Assembly (NCBI GenBank): GCA_035629935.1
Contig: DASQLQ010000055.1
Location: 1-10,573 of the forward strand
Direction: 5' to 3'
DNA: 10,573 bases
DNA from: DASQLQ01 sp035629935
GTDB taxonomy: Bacteria; Actinomycetota; CADDZG01; WHSQ01
Shown: piece after piece, positions 1 to 6,217 of the stretch
How the letters are laid out: each line of letters starts with the position of its first letter
Numbering within the stretch: position 1 is the stretch's first letter
Notes under the pieces: generated by a model
Databases searched by the model: none
Told to the model about the DNA's origin: nothing
The model's input: only the letters and a program-made list of their open reading frames with translations
Translations under genes and position numbers: made by a program

Positions 1-303
1 TCGTTTGCGCGCCTCCTCGATGAGGAACGTGCCCATCAACAGGTTGCTCACGTAGAGCTCGGCTGGGTGCTTCGCATTCAGGCCGATGCCTCCAACCCGC
101 GCGGGGAGATGCAGAACGATGTCCGGAGTCGTATCGGCGAACAGCTTCTCGACCTGATCCTCGCGCGTTAGGTCGTATTCACGGCTGCGTGGGGCAAAGA
201 TCTCTCGCACGCCCCTCTCGCCCAGCTTGCGACGCAGAACCTGACCGAGGAACCCGTTTCCCCCCGTGACGAGCACGCGCTGCGCGCTCCAGAAGTCACT
301 CAT
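1..303 (-). CDS. fcl: GDP-L-fucose synthase-like NAD-dependent epimerase (partial, C-terminus off window)
   Basis: This is an extended short-chain dehydrogenase/reductase; the gene runs off the left edge, so only the first 101 residues are seen. The Rossmann nucleotide-binding loop GGNGFLG lies at residues 14-20, after the beta strand RVLVTG. DLT at 44-46 and PDIVLHLPARVGGIG at about 60-74 match the GDP-L-fucose synthase pattern, in which VGGI follows the fourth strand. The more usual LAA is LPA here. GDP-L-fucose synthase converts GDP-4-keto-6-deoxymannose to GDP-L-fucose with NADPH in the cytoplasm. The catalytic Ser/Tyr/Lys lie beyond the edge, so activity cannot be judged. The ATG at 303 is preceded by a -10-like box 6 nt upstream and no Shine-Dalgarno, suggesting leaderless translation. 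It is divergent from a glycosyltransferase operon, which fits nucleotide-sugar supply. Another sugar-nucleotide epimerase/reductase of the same superfamily remains possible. Confidence 0.75.
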   Translation of the reverse strand, partial: MSDFWSAQRVLVTGGNGFLGQVLRRKLGERGVREIFAPRSREYDLTREDQVEKLFADTTPDIVLHLPARVGGIGLNAKHPAELYVSNLLMGTFLIEEARKR

Positions 304-309
304 CGGCCA

Positions 310-315
310 ATCGTA
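310..315 (-). promoter_or_regulatory. Putative -10 box (TACGAT) for the epimerase gene
   Basis: On the minus strand TACGAT fits the actinobacterial TAnnnT -10 pattern and ends 6 nt before the ATG at 303. Transcription would then start at or next to the start codon, giving a leaderless mRNA. I see no convincing -35 hexamer 16-18 nt further upstream. Confidence 0.4.
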
Positions 316-319
316 ACCG

Positions 320-347
320 TTGGTGTGATGCGGCTGCGTGGGACAAT
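320..347 (+). promoter_or_regulatory. Weak candidate promoter for the glycosyltransferase/kelch operon
   Basis: TTGGTG at 320-325 and GACAAT at 342-347 are separated by 16 nt and resemble a sigma70-type -35/-10 pair. They lie 21 nt upstream of the GTG start at 368, leaving room for the Shine-Dalgarno at 356-362. The match is weak and could be chance. The same 64-bp gap also holds the divergent epimerase promoter candidate. Confidence 0.25.
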
Positions 348-355
348 CGTTCGAT

Positions 356-362
356 GAAGAGG
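356..362 (+). promoter_or_regulatory. Ribosome binding site GAAGAGG fixing the GTG start at 368
   Basis: GAAGAGG ends 5 nt before GTG 368. This favours 368 over the in-frame GTG at 338, whose extra ten residues do not look like part of a GT4 N-terminus, while 368 opens directly into the first beta strand (KIGINLL). Confidence 0.6.
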
Positions 363-367
363 CGATC

Positions 368-1522
368 GTGACCTTGAAGATAGGCATAAACCTTCTCTGG
401 ATGGTGCCCGGCGTGGTGGGCGGTTCCGAGACCTATACGACTCGCCTGCTACACGGATTGTGGGAGCGCGCCAGCGATATCGAATACACGATCTATGCGC
501 TGCCCCAGTTCGCATCGGCGCATCCCGATCTCGCAAGTAACTTCGACGTCGAGTACGCGCCATTGACCGGCCAGTGGAAATCCTTCCGGGTGGCGGGAGA
601 GAACAGCTGGCTGGCGGCACAGTCGCGTAGACGGAAGATCAAGGCCGTTCATCACGCGGGAGGGATCGTGCCGCTGATACCGGCACCGCGGCCGATACTG
701 ACGATCCACGACCTGCAATATCTCTTCTATCCCGAGTACTTCACGCGGGGGAAACTGGCTTATCTCAAAACCATGATCCCTAGGTCGGCCGAAACGGCGC
801 GGCTGATCCTGACCCCCAGTGAATACACGCGTCGCACGGTGATCGAACGTCTGAACATCGATCCCAGCCTCGTCGTAACCGTGTATCACGGGATCTCTCC
901 GCGCGAGGATCGAGTGCCCGAGACGGACGTACTGGAGCGTTACTCGATCCCCGGCCCGTTCTTCCTCTATCCCGCGGCGATCTATCCGCACAAGAACCAC
1001 CTCGTGCTGATCAACGGGTTCGCAAAGTTGTTGAAGATCCATCCCGAGGCGCATCTCGTGCTTACGGGTCCCAAGGGATGGAGAGTCTGGAAGACCGCAA
1101 CCGACATGGAGGAACGCCTGGTTCGTGAGATCGACCAACTCGGGATCACCGATCACGTTCACCGATTGGGCTACGTCCCCGGGCGAGATCTGGACGCCCT
1201 CTACCAAGAAGCTGTTGCAATGACATTCCCATCACGTTTCGAGGGGTTCGGCGCGCCGGCGCTGGAAGCGATGAGCCGGGGATGCCCGGTGATCGCGGCC
1301 GATGCAACGGCCACACCCGAAGTGGTCGGACCCGCCGGACGCCTCGTTTCTCCGGACAACCCCGAAGACTGGTGTCGCGCGATGCAAGAAGTGCTCGAGG
1401 ATGGTGAGCTCAGAACGTCGATGGTCAAAGCGGGCATCGAAAGGGCGCGCGACTTCGGCTGGACCAGTTCCGCTGCGACGCTCGAGGACTGCTACCGATT
1501 CGTCCTGGAGACGACCCTGTGA
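368..1522 (+). CDS. GT4-family glycosyltransferase (GT-B fold)
   Basis: This 384-residue retaining glycosyltransferase is expected to move a sugar from a nucleotide donor (GDP- or UDP-sugar) to a lipid-linked or growing glycan acceptor at the cytoplasmic face of the membrane. Starting from GTG 368, the N-terminal domain opens with KIGINLL and has the GVVGGSETY loop at 15-23 that binds donor/acceptor in GT4 enzymes. The segment TIHDLQYLFYPEYF at about 112-125 is typical of mannosyltransferase-like GT4 proteins. The C-terminal domain carries PHKN (207-210), VLTGPKGW (231-238), and the E-x7-E motif EGFGAPALE at 292-300, followed by PVIAADATATPEVVG. There is no signal peptide or clear membrane helix. 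It overlaps the next gene by 4 nt (GTGA), so the two are translationally coupled. Donor and acceptor cannot be read from sequence; mannosyl transfer is a guess from resemblance. Confidence 0.9.
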   Translation: MTLKIGINLLWMVPGVVGGSETYTTRLLHGLWERASDIEYTIYALPQFASAHPDLASNFDVEYAPLTGQWKSFRVAGENSWLAAQSRRRKIKAVHHAGGIVPLIPAPRPILTIHDLQYLFYPEYFTRGKLAYLKTMIPRSAETARLILTPSEYTRRTVIERLNIDPSLVVTVYHGISPREDRVPETDVLERYSIPGPFFLYPAAIYPHKNHLVLINGFAKLLKIHPEAHLVLTGPKGWRVWKTATDMEERLVREIDQLGITDHVHRLGYVPGRDLDALYQEAVAMTFPSRFEGFGAPALEAMSRGCPVIAADATATPEVVGPAGRLVSPDNPEDWCRAMQEVLEDGELRTSMVKAGIERARDFGWTSSAATLEDCYRFVLETTL

Positions 1523-2742
1523 AGATCGTGGTCGTTCCACCTCACTTCGAACCAGACGTAGCACCAACGGGCGTCATCTTCACTCGCATCGTGGAGGAGT
1601 TGGCGAAGCGAGGGCACGAGATCGAAGTGATCACGTCACTTCCCTGGTATCGGTTGCACCGGGTCGAGGATGGTTACGAAGGCAAGTTGGTGCGTCACGA
1701 AGACACCCCCTGGGGCCGCATAACCAGGATCCATCCCTTCCCCACTGCAGACAAGACCAACATCCCGCGTCGGGCTCTGTCGTTCGCCGGGTTCAGCTCG
1801 CTCGCGGCCGCCGTTGGTGGGCGGGGGGGCCGGGCCGATGCCGTGATCGCCGTTTCTCCCCCGCTGACGATCGGTCTGACCGGTTGGGCGATCGCGCGTC
1901 TGCGCGGGGCACGTTTCGTGTTCAACCTCCAAGACATCTTTCCGGACGTAGCGATCGAGCTTGGAGCATTGAAGAACGGCCGCTTGGTGTCCGCCGCCCG
2001 CCGATTGGAGAACCTCTGCTACCGATTGAGTGATGCGATCACCGTGCTGTCGGACGACCTAAAGGTCAACATCGCTGCCAAGGGAGTCGATGAGTCAAAG
2101 GTCCATGTCATCCCCAACTTCGTCGATACCGAGCGGATGGCCCCTGGACCTCGCGAGAACCACTACCGCAAGGAGTTCGGTCTCACCGGCAAGACTGTCG
2201 TTATGTACGCCGGGAACATCGGACTTTCGCAAGCCTTCGACAGCGTGCTGGATGCGGCAGGTGCGTTGGCGTACGAGGAAGATCTCGTGTTCGTCATAAA
2301 TGGGCAGGGCGCTCAGCGCGAAGCGTTGCAGAACAAAGCCAGGGGCATGACAAACGTGGTGTTCGTCGACATGCAACCGGTCGACCGATTGCCCGAAGTC
2401 CTGGCAGCCGCAGACATCCATCTCGTGCCGTTGAAGAAGGGCCTCGGGAATTCGAGCGTCCCGTCGAAGACGTACTCGATCCTGGCCGCCGGCCGTCCCT
2501 TCGTGGCGAGCGTCGATGGTGGCACCGAGATCGTTCGTATCGCGGAACGGTCCGGCGGCGGCATCGCTATCCCACCGGAGGACCCCGAAGCGTTGGCGAA
2601 GGCCTTGCGACGGATGCTGGACCACCCCGACGAGACACGGCGTATGGGCGAACAGGGACGCTCGTTCATCGAAGGTTGGGCGTCACCGGGTGCCGTTGCC
2701 GGGGCGTACGAGTCGCTTCTCCAAGAACTGCTGCGCGGGTGA
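1519..2742 (+). CDS. WcaI-like GT4 glycosyltransferase
   Basis: This 407-residue GT-B glycosyltransferase resembles the WcaI/WbuB branch of GT4, which acts in exopolysaccharide and O-antigen-type assembly on fucose-like residues. Visible marks are the start KIVVVPPHFEPDVAPTG (2-18), QDIFPDVAIELG at 138-149, VHVIPNFVDT at 195-204, VMYAGNIGLSQ at 228-238, and SVPSKTYSILAAGRPF at 313-328, which stands where the nucleotide-sugar E-x7-E region lies in other GT4 enzymes. GTG 1519 is preceded by GGAG at 1507-1510, spaced 8 nt, and overlaps the previous stop. A run of seven G lies at 1823-1829 with the frame intact. The GDP-fucose-synthase-like gene beside it makes a fucosyl or related deoxy-sugar donor plausible, but that is inference. 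Membership of the GT4/WcaI family is much more certain than the substrate. Confidence 0.88.
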   Translation: MKIVVVPPHFEPDVAPTGVIFTRIVEELAKRGHEIEVITSLPWYRLHRVEDGYEGKLVRHEDTPWGRITRIHPFPTADKTNIPRRALSFAGFSSLAAAVGGRGGRADAVIAVSPPLTIGLTGWAIARLRGARFVFNLQDIFPDVAIELGALKNGRLVSAARRLENLCYRLSDAITVLSDDLKVNIAAKGVDESKVHVIPNFVDTERMAPGPRENHYRKEFGLTGKTVVMYAGNIGLSQAFDSVLDAAGALAYEEDLVFVINGQGAQREALQNKARGMTNVVFVDMQPVDRLPEVLAAADIHLVPLKKGLGNSSVPSKTYSILAAGRPFVASVDGGTEIVRIAERSGGGIAIPPEDPEALAKALRRMLDHPDETRRMGEQGRSFIEGWASPGAVAGAYESLLQELLRG

Positions 2743-3722
2743 AACGTGCGGCCAGTGTCTGCGTTGCGATCCTCTGTGCAGTCTCCGCCTGCTCGCCCGG
2801 CCCTGGTTCTGATCCCGGATCATCGATCCACAGTGCACAGAACCAGGGTCTCGAGTGGAAGCGATTCGCCCCCGTCCCCACCGCTCGCACGGAAGTCGCT
2901 GCCGCCGCGCTCGGTGCGGAGATCTACGTTATCGGCGGTTTCGCCGACCCGGGAGACACGGTGTCGACAGTCGAGATCTACAACACGCGCACCGACAGGT
3001 GGCGAAAGGGGCCCGACCTTCCCTTAGGAGTGAACCATTCGATGGCGACCGAGATGGGTGGTCGTCTCTACGTTGCCGGGGGGTTCCGGGGGCCGGGGTC
3101 GTCGGAGCCCGTGCGGCGCGCGTACGTGTTCTCCGGCCGGCGCTGGCGGCGCATAGCGAACCTCCCCGAGCCTCGTGCTGCGGGCGGTCTGGTGACGGTT
3201 GGCCGGCGCCTGTACCTCGTCGGCGGCGTCGAAGGTGGCGACGCAGTGGCATCCCCTACCTTCGTCTACAACCCGGCCCGAGACAGGTGGGCGAAACGAC
3301 CGGCGGTACCGTCGCATCGGCAACATCTGGGGGCCGCCGGGGCGCGCGGCCGCGTTTACGTGGTCGGCGGGCGCGTCCACGGACTCGATACCAACACCGA
3401 TCGGTCAGACCGCTTCAACCCCGTGTCACGCAGATGGAAACAGATAACCGCCATGCCGACGCCGAGAGGAGGGCTGGCAGCGACGGGAGCGATGGGATTC
3501 GTCATCGCGGCGGGAGGTGAGGCCGATCGAACGTTCGATGAGGTCGAGGCCTATGACGTCGAGAAGAAACGCTGGCGACGGCTCCCCGACATGCCGACCG
3601 CTCGACATGGGCTCGGTGTTGTCGCCGTCGGGACCGTGATCTACGTACTTGCAGGTGGAACGGAGCCCGGCCTTACTTACTCCAACGCTAACGAGGGGCT
3701 GGACCTGGCACCGATCCGCTGA
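2739..3722 (+). CDS. Kelch-repeat six-bladed beta-propeller lipoprotein
   Basis: This 327-residue protein is predicted to be exported and lipid-anchored. A basic N-terminus (KR) and hydrophobic stretch lead to the lipobox VSAC, with the lipidated cysteine at residue 18. A Pro/Gly/Ser linker follows to about 37, then a propeller of six kelch repeats. The di-glycines sit at 66, 114, 162, 210, 259 and 306 (spacing 47-49), in contexts such as IYVIGGF, LYVAGGF, LYLVGGV and VYVVGGR. Repeat-end tryptophans follow at 88, 136, 184, 233 and 279. The GTG at 2739 is chosen over longer in-frame starts because it gives the signal peptide and a GTGA overlap with the upstream glycosyltransferase stop. Kelch propellers bind proteins or sugars, and some (galactose oxidase) are enzymes; I see no basis for assigning an activity. 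Its operon place suggests a surface glycan-associated role. Its 3' end overlaps the convergent hydrolase gene by 35 bp. Confidence 0.88.
   Translation: MKRAASVCVAILCAVSACSPGPGSDPGSSIHSAQNQGLEWKRFAPVPTARTEVAAAALGAEIYVIGGFADPGDTVSTVEIYNTRTDRWRKGPDLPLGVNHSMATEMGGRLYVAGGFRGPGSSEPVRRAYVFSGRRWRRIANLPEPRAAGGLVTVGRRLYLVGGVEGGDAVASPTFVYNPARDRWAKRPAVPSHRQHLGAAGARGRVYVVGGRVHGLDTNTDRSDRFNPVSRRWKQITAMPTPRGGLAATGAMGFVIAAGGEADRTFDEVEAYDVEKKRWRRLPDMPTARHGLGVVAVGTVIYVLAGGTEPGLTYSNANEGLDLAPIR
2799..2850 (+). repeat. Nested inverted repeat (hairpin) in early kelch coding region
   Basis: Perfect 11-bp arms CCCTGGTTCTG (2801-2811) and CAGAACCAGGG (2838-2848) can pair. A G·U at 2800/2849 and a G-C at 2799/2850 extend the stem. 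Inside the 26-nt loop, GGATC (2817-2821) and GATCC (2825-2829) form a second 5-bp stem with a 3-nt loop. The element falls in codons 21-38, the low-constraint linker just after the lipobox. No U-run follows, so it is not a standard terminator. Its role is unknown. Confidence 0.6.
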
Positions 3723-4350
3723 GCCACTCGCTCACTTCCTGGAGATAGTCGGGATCGATTGTGTGGGGAAGCGGATATTCCCGATACATGAAGTCGGCCC
3801 CCGCCGCTTCGAACCGCTCTCGAGCGTCCCTCCCGAATGAGACCTCGATCACGGGGTCGTAGGTCCCATGTCCGATCGCGACACGAGTCGGACTAGTGAG
3901 GTCGAGATCCAACCCTTCGACCTCGGGTATGAAGCCGCTGAAGCCCATCATGGCCGCCGGCGCCGGGCGATCGGCTGCGAAGCTCAAGGCGTACGACATC
4001 ACACAGCCTTGGGAAAAGCCCCCGAGGGCGACGGATGAATAGTCGAGACCCGATTCCTCGACCAGCGCGTCCAACCACGAACTGGCCCGTTCGAAAGTCG
4101 GCCAGAAGGAAGCGGGGTCCGGAAAGCCGACGCGCTTCACGACGTACCAATGCGCACCGCCGGGTGGCATCGTCATCGGTCCCCTGGGTGTAGCCCCAAG
4201 CAACCTCTTGTCAGGATCCAGGATGTCGAACAGTGGGAAAAGGTCGTGCTCGTCGGCTCCTCGCCCGTGGAACAACACGAGTAGGCCCTCGGGCTCGGCG
4301 GCAGCGGGCCGTACGCGATAGACGAGTGCTTCGAGGTCCGAGGTGCTCAT
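3688..4350 (-). CDS. Alpha/beta hydrolase, carboxylesterase/phospholipase family
   Basis: This 220-residue cytoplasmic serine hydrolase matches the small carboxylesterase/phospholipase (abhydrolase_2, YpfH-like) family in length and motif order. The oxyanion loop is HGRG (28-31). The nucleophile elbow is GFSQG with Ser113, after the strand SSVALG. The acid is probably Asp165 in HGTYDPVI, and the general base His196 in PLPHTI, so the triad is complete. The family hydrolyses carboxylic esters, including short acyl esters and lysophospholipids; the substrate here is unknown. It starts 4 nt after the LCP stop, with AGGA at 4359-4362 (8-nt spacing) inside the end of the LCP gene, so it is probably cotranscribed with it. 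A role in trimming acyl groups from a glycan or lipid is possible but unsupported. Its TAG stop lies within the convergent kelch gene. Confidence 0.9.
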   Translation of the reverse strand: MSTSDLEALVYRVRPAAAEPEGLLVLFHGRGADEHDLFPLFDILDPDKRLLGATPRGPMTMPPGGAHWYVVKRVGFPDPASFWPTFERASSWLDALVEESGLDYSSVALGGFSQGCVMSYALSFAADRPAPAAMMGFSGFIPEVEGLDLDLTSPTRVAIGHGTYDPVIEVSFGRDARERFEAAGADFMYREYPLPHTIDPDYLQEVSEWLSGSVPGPAPR

Positions 4351-4354
4351 GGCC

Positions 4355-5782
4355 TCATTCCTGACACACCTTGGGGAGAGCGCCCGGCTTGGGTAGCGGG
4401 ATCGGATTCAGTTGGAAGATCTTCTCCGTTTCGTAGCCCTTCTTGCCCACGATCACTGCGACGTCGACGTTCGCCTTCGTCTTCCCTTCCAGAAGCTCTG
4501 CTTGAGGCATCGCCGCTGCGATCAACTCTGCCATCAAACGTGCCTCGGGACGGAAACGGATCACCGTCTTCTTGTAGTTCAGGCGATCTGCATTCGTGAT
4601 GTCCACGACTTGCACGGGTCCGGCCCCCAAGGTCGTCGCGACCTTGAGCTCCTCCGCAACGGAGGCGGCCACCCCGTCGATGAAGGAGCCGTTGTAGACC
4701 CCAACACGGATCGTGCTGGGCTCGATATTGGGAACCCCGTCGGCCTCCGCCGGGGACTCGTTCTTTCCGATCGCTTCGAACATCAGGTCCATCAACTCAG
4801 TGTCCGGTAGAACGACGCTTCCGGCCTCGTTGGTGGTCGTGCCGAGATTCGGGACTGTGTAGGCCTCGTAGCGCTCCGGATCGAACGACCGCAAACGCTC
4901 GGCGAAGCTGGGAAGCTGACGGGGCGGAAGATCGGTTTCCAGGTTCTTTCCCGCAACATCCAGCAACTTGAGGATCCGCCCGGGACGGAACAGGGTTTCG
5001 GTCGAGGTCACTTGATCGATGGCTGCGGCCACGAACTTCTGCTGGTTCTGGATGCGTTCGAAGTCGCCCGTCGCGAACACCGCCCGGGCTCGAACGAACC
5101 GCAAGGCACGGTCGCCGTCGAAGTGCACCATCCCCAACTCCTCCTCGGTGATCTCGATCCCGGTTTGCGTATCGAACGGGATCGGTTCGGTGATGCAAAC
5201 CTCCACGCCTCCGATCGCGTCGACAAGGTCGCGGAAGCCTGCGATGTTCACCTCGAGGTAATGGTTGATCTTCAGGCCCGTTAGTTGGCGCATCGTTTGA
5301 AGTAACTGTTTGGGACCGTTCAACAAGGCGCCGTTGATCTTGTTCGTTCCGCCGTCGACGATCGGAACATAGAGGTCGCGCGGGAACTGGATCATCGTCA
5401 CCCGATCCGTAGCGGGATCGATGTGCGCCAGGATCAACGTGTCCGCTCGTTCGCCATCAACCGCGTCGGCACCTAAGTCGAGTTGCTCTTGCTCCGTCAG
5501 GTCGCCGCGGCTATCCGACCCCACCAGCAGCGCGTTGAACGGCTTGCCCTCGACAACTGGGTCCGTCTCGCACGCGGGCTCGCACCGGATCCCCCTGTAA
5601 AACTTGAAGTACTGCCACACGCCGAAACCGGCTCCCAGGAAAAGGAGCACGGCGAGCCCAAGGATCGCCCATTGCCACCAGTGCCGGAAGTGCTTTCTCT
5701 CCCGAGTGCGGACGCTCTTGAACATGTCTCCGCTATAACGCGACGCGGAGAACGGATCGGTTTCACTCTTGAAAGGCCACAT
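4355..5782 (-). CDS. LCP-family (LytR-CpsA-Psr) glycopolymer transferase with LytR_C domain
   Basis: This 475-residue protein is anchored by one N-terminal membrane helix (about 37-57, after a basic stretch RTRERKHFRHWW), with the rest outside the membrane. LCP enzymes transfer undecaprenyl-phosphate-linked glycopolymers (teichoic acid, arabinogalactan, capsule) to peptidoglycan. The LCP domain spans about 82-258: ALLVGSDSR (84-92), ERADTLILAHIDP (111-123), QFPRDLYVPI (132-141), KIN (148-150), ALRFVRAR (226-233) and GDFERIQNQQ (239-248), which supply the conserved Asp/Arg that bind Mg-pyrophosphate. A LytR_C domain follows at about 357-448 (IRVGVYNGS). ATG 5782 is preferred over Met20 because a GATAAT box lies 9 nt upstream and the basic segment is retained. 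The spacing to the upstream DUF2007 stop is 45 nt, so it probably has its own promoter as well as possible read-through. Which glycopolymer it handles is unknown; the nearby polysaccharide genes are candidates. Confidence 0.93.
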   Translation of the reverse strand: MWPFKSETDPFSASRYSGDMFKSVRTRERKHFRHWWQWAILGLAVLLFLGAGFGVWQYFKFYRGIRCEPACETDPVVEGKPFNALLVGSDSRGDLTEQEQLDLGADAVDGERADTLILAHIDPATDRVTMIQFPRDLYVPIVDGGTNKINGALLNGPKQLLQTMRQLTGLKINHYLEVNIAGFRDLVDAIGGVEVCITEPIPFDTQTGIEITEEELGMVHFDGDRALRFVRARAVFATGDFERIQNQQKFVAAAIDQVTSTETLFRPGRILKLLDVAGKNLETDLPPRQLPSFAERLRSFDPERYEAYTVPNLGTTTNEAGSVVLPDTELMDLMFEAIGKNESPAEADGVPNIEPSTIRVGVYNGSFIDGVAASVAEELKVATTLGAGPVQVVDITNADRLNYKKTVIRFRPEARLMAELIAAAMPQAELLEGKTKANVDVAVIVGKKGYETEKIFQLNPIPLPKPGALPKVCQE

Positions 5783-5787
5783 AGGTT

Positions 5788-5800
5788 CTCGATTATCGAG
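5788..5800. repeat. 13-bp palindrome overlapping the LCP promoter
   Basis: CTCGATTATCGAG has perfect 6-bp arms around one base and contains the GATAAT box of the minus strand. Its position over a -10 box, 5 to 18 nt before the LCP start, suits an operator. One such palindrome or more is expected by chance in 10 kb, so the case rests only on location. Confidence 0.3.
5792..5797 (-). promoter_or_regulatory. Putative -10 box (GATAAT) for the LCP gene
   Basis: GATAAT on the minus strand matches TATAAT at five of six bases and ends 9 nt before ATG 5782, with no good Shine-Dalgarno between. This suggests a leaderless or nearly leaderless mRNA. The -35 region is AT-rich (GTTTTA at 17-nt spacing) but not close to TTGACA. 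Confidence 0.42.
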
Positions 5801-5827
5801 CGAACGGATGGATATAAAACGGAACGA

Positions 5828-6217
5828 TCAGAGACGGATGAGGTCCAACTGGGACTGCACGAAGCCTAAGAGCAACGCGGCGACGAGCAGAACGGTCACC
5901 CAGTACCAGCCGGAGCGACGTTGGGATTCGGCAACGATCCCCATCTCTGGGCCGTCCTCGCCTTCCTCCCCCTGCCAATCAGCCTCCTCGGCCTCGGATT
6001 CGAGCACCCGCCGTGCTTCGTCGACGCGGTCGGGGGGCACAAGGACTTTCGCGGGAACCCACATCGGTTGAGAGCCTGTCAGCCAGGCACCGGGGGCGGC
6101 AGAGGAGGTGACCGAGGTCGAGTCGATCCCAGCTTCGGCAAGCTTCCCGACGATCAAGCCCGCTTCGAACTCGGTTTGGGCGAAAGCAATCTCGACCCAC
6201 TCGCCCGTAGTGCTCAC
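5828..6217 (-). CDS. DUF2007-like signal-transducing domain protein with C-terminal membrane helix (copy 2)
   Basis: This 129-residue protein has an N-terminal domain (about 6-72) resembling DUF2007, a small fold compared to PII/GlnB and described as a putative signal-transducing domain. Features are EWVEIAFAQTEFEAGLIVGKLAEAGI (6-31), then KVLVPPDRVDEARRVLES (57-74). An acidic linker rich in Glu/Asp follows (75-92), then a single hydrophobic helix (about 104-121) near the C-terminus, so it is probably tail-anchored with the domain in the cytoplasm. GTG 6217 is chosen because it makes a GTGA overlap with the upstream gene and starts just before the domain; an extended in-frame reading to 6331 would overlap that gene by over 100 bp. 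It is a clear paralogue of its upstream neighbour, sharing AW-L followed by a V-x-V / DEAR-x-VL ending. The function is unknown. Confidence 0.75.
   Translation of the reverse strand: MSTTGEWVEIAFAQTEFEAGLIVGKLAEAGIDSTSVTSSAAPGAWLTGSQPMWVPAKVLVPPDRVDEARRVLESEAEEADWQGEEGEDGPEMGIVAESQRRSGWYWVTVLLVAALLLGFVQSQLDLIRL

Noticed and set aside
338..367. Upstream GTG start at 338 for the first glycosyltransferase
   Set aside because: The extra ten residues do not match a GT4 N-terminus, and a good Shine-Dalgarno precedes GTG 368.
449..1207. 252-codon open frame on the minus strand, antisense to the first glycosyltransferase
   Set aside because: Translation shows no recognisable domain, and the plus-strand frame has the complete GT4 motif set. 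Long antisense frames are expected in GC-rich genes.
1302..2033. 243-codon open plus frame spanning the junction of the two glycosyltransferase genes
   Set aside because: Arg/Ser-rich, low-complexity translation typical of a frame shadow; it overlaps two well-supported genes.
2676..2738. Longer N-terminus for the kelch protein
   Set aside because: Starting at 2676 would bury the lipoprotein signal peptide behind 21 residues read from the preceding gene in another frame.
2855..3520. 221-codon open plus frame within the kelch gene
   Set aside because: Arginine-rich shadow frame; the kelch reading frame has six regular repeats and a lipobox.
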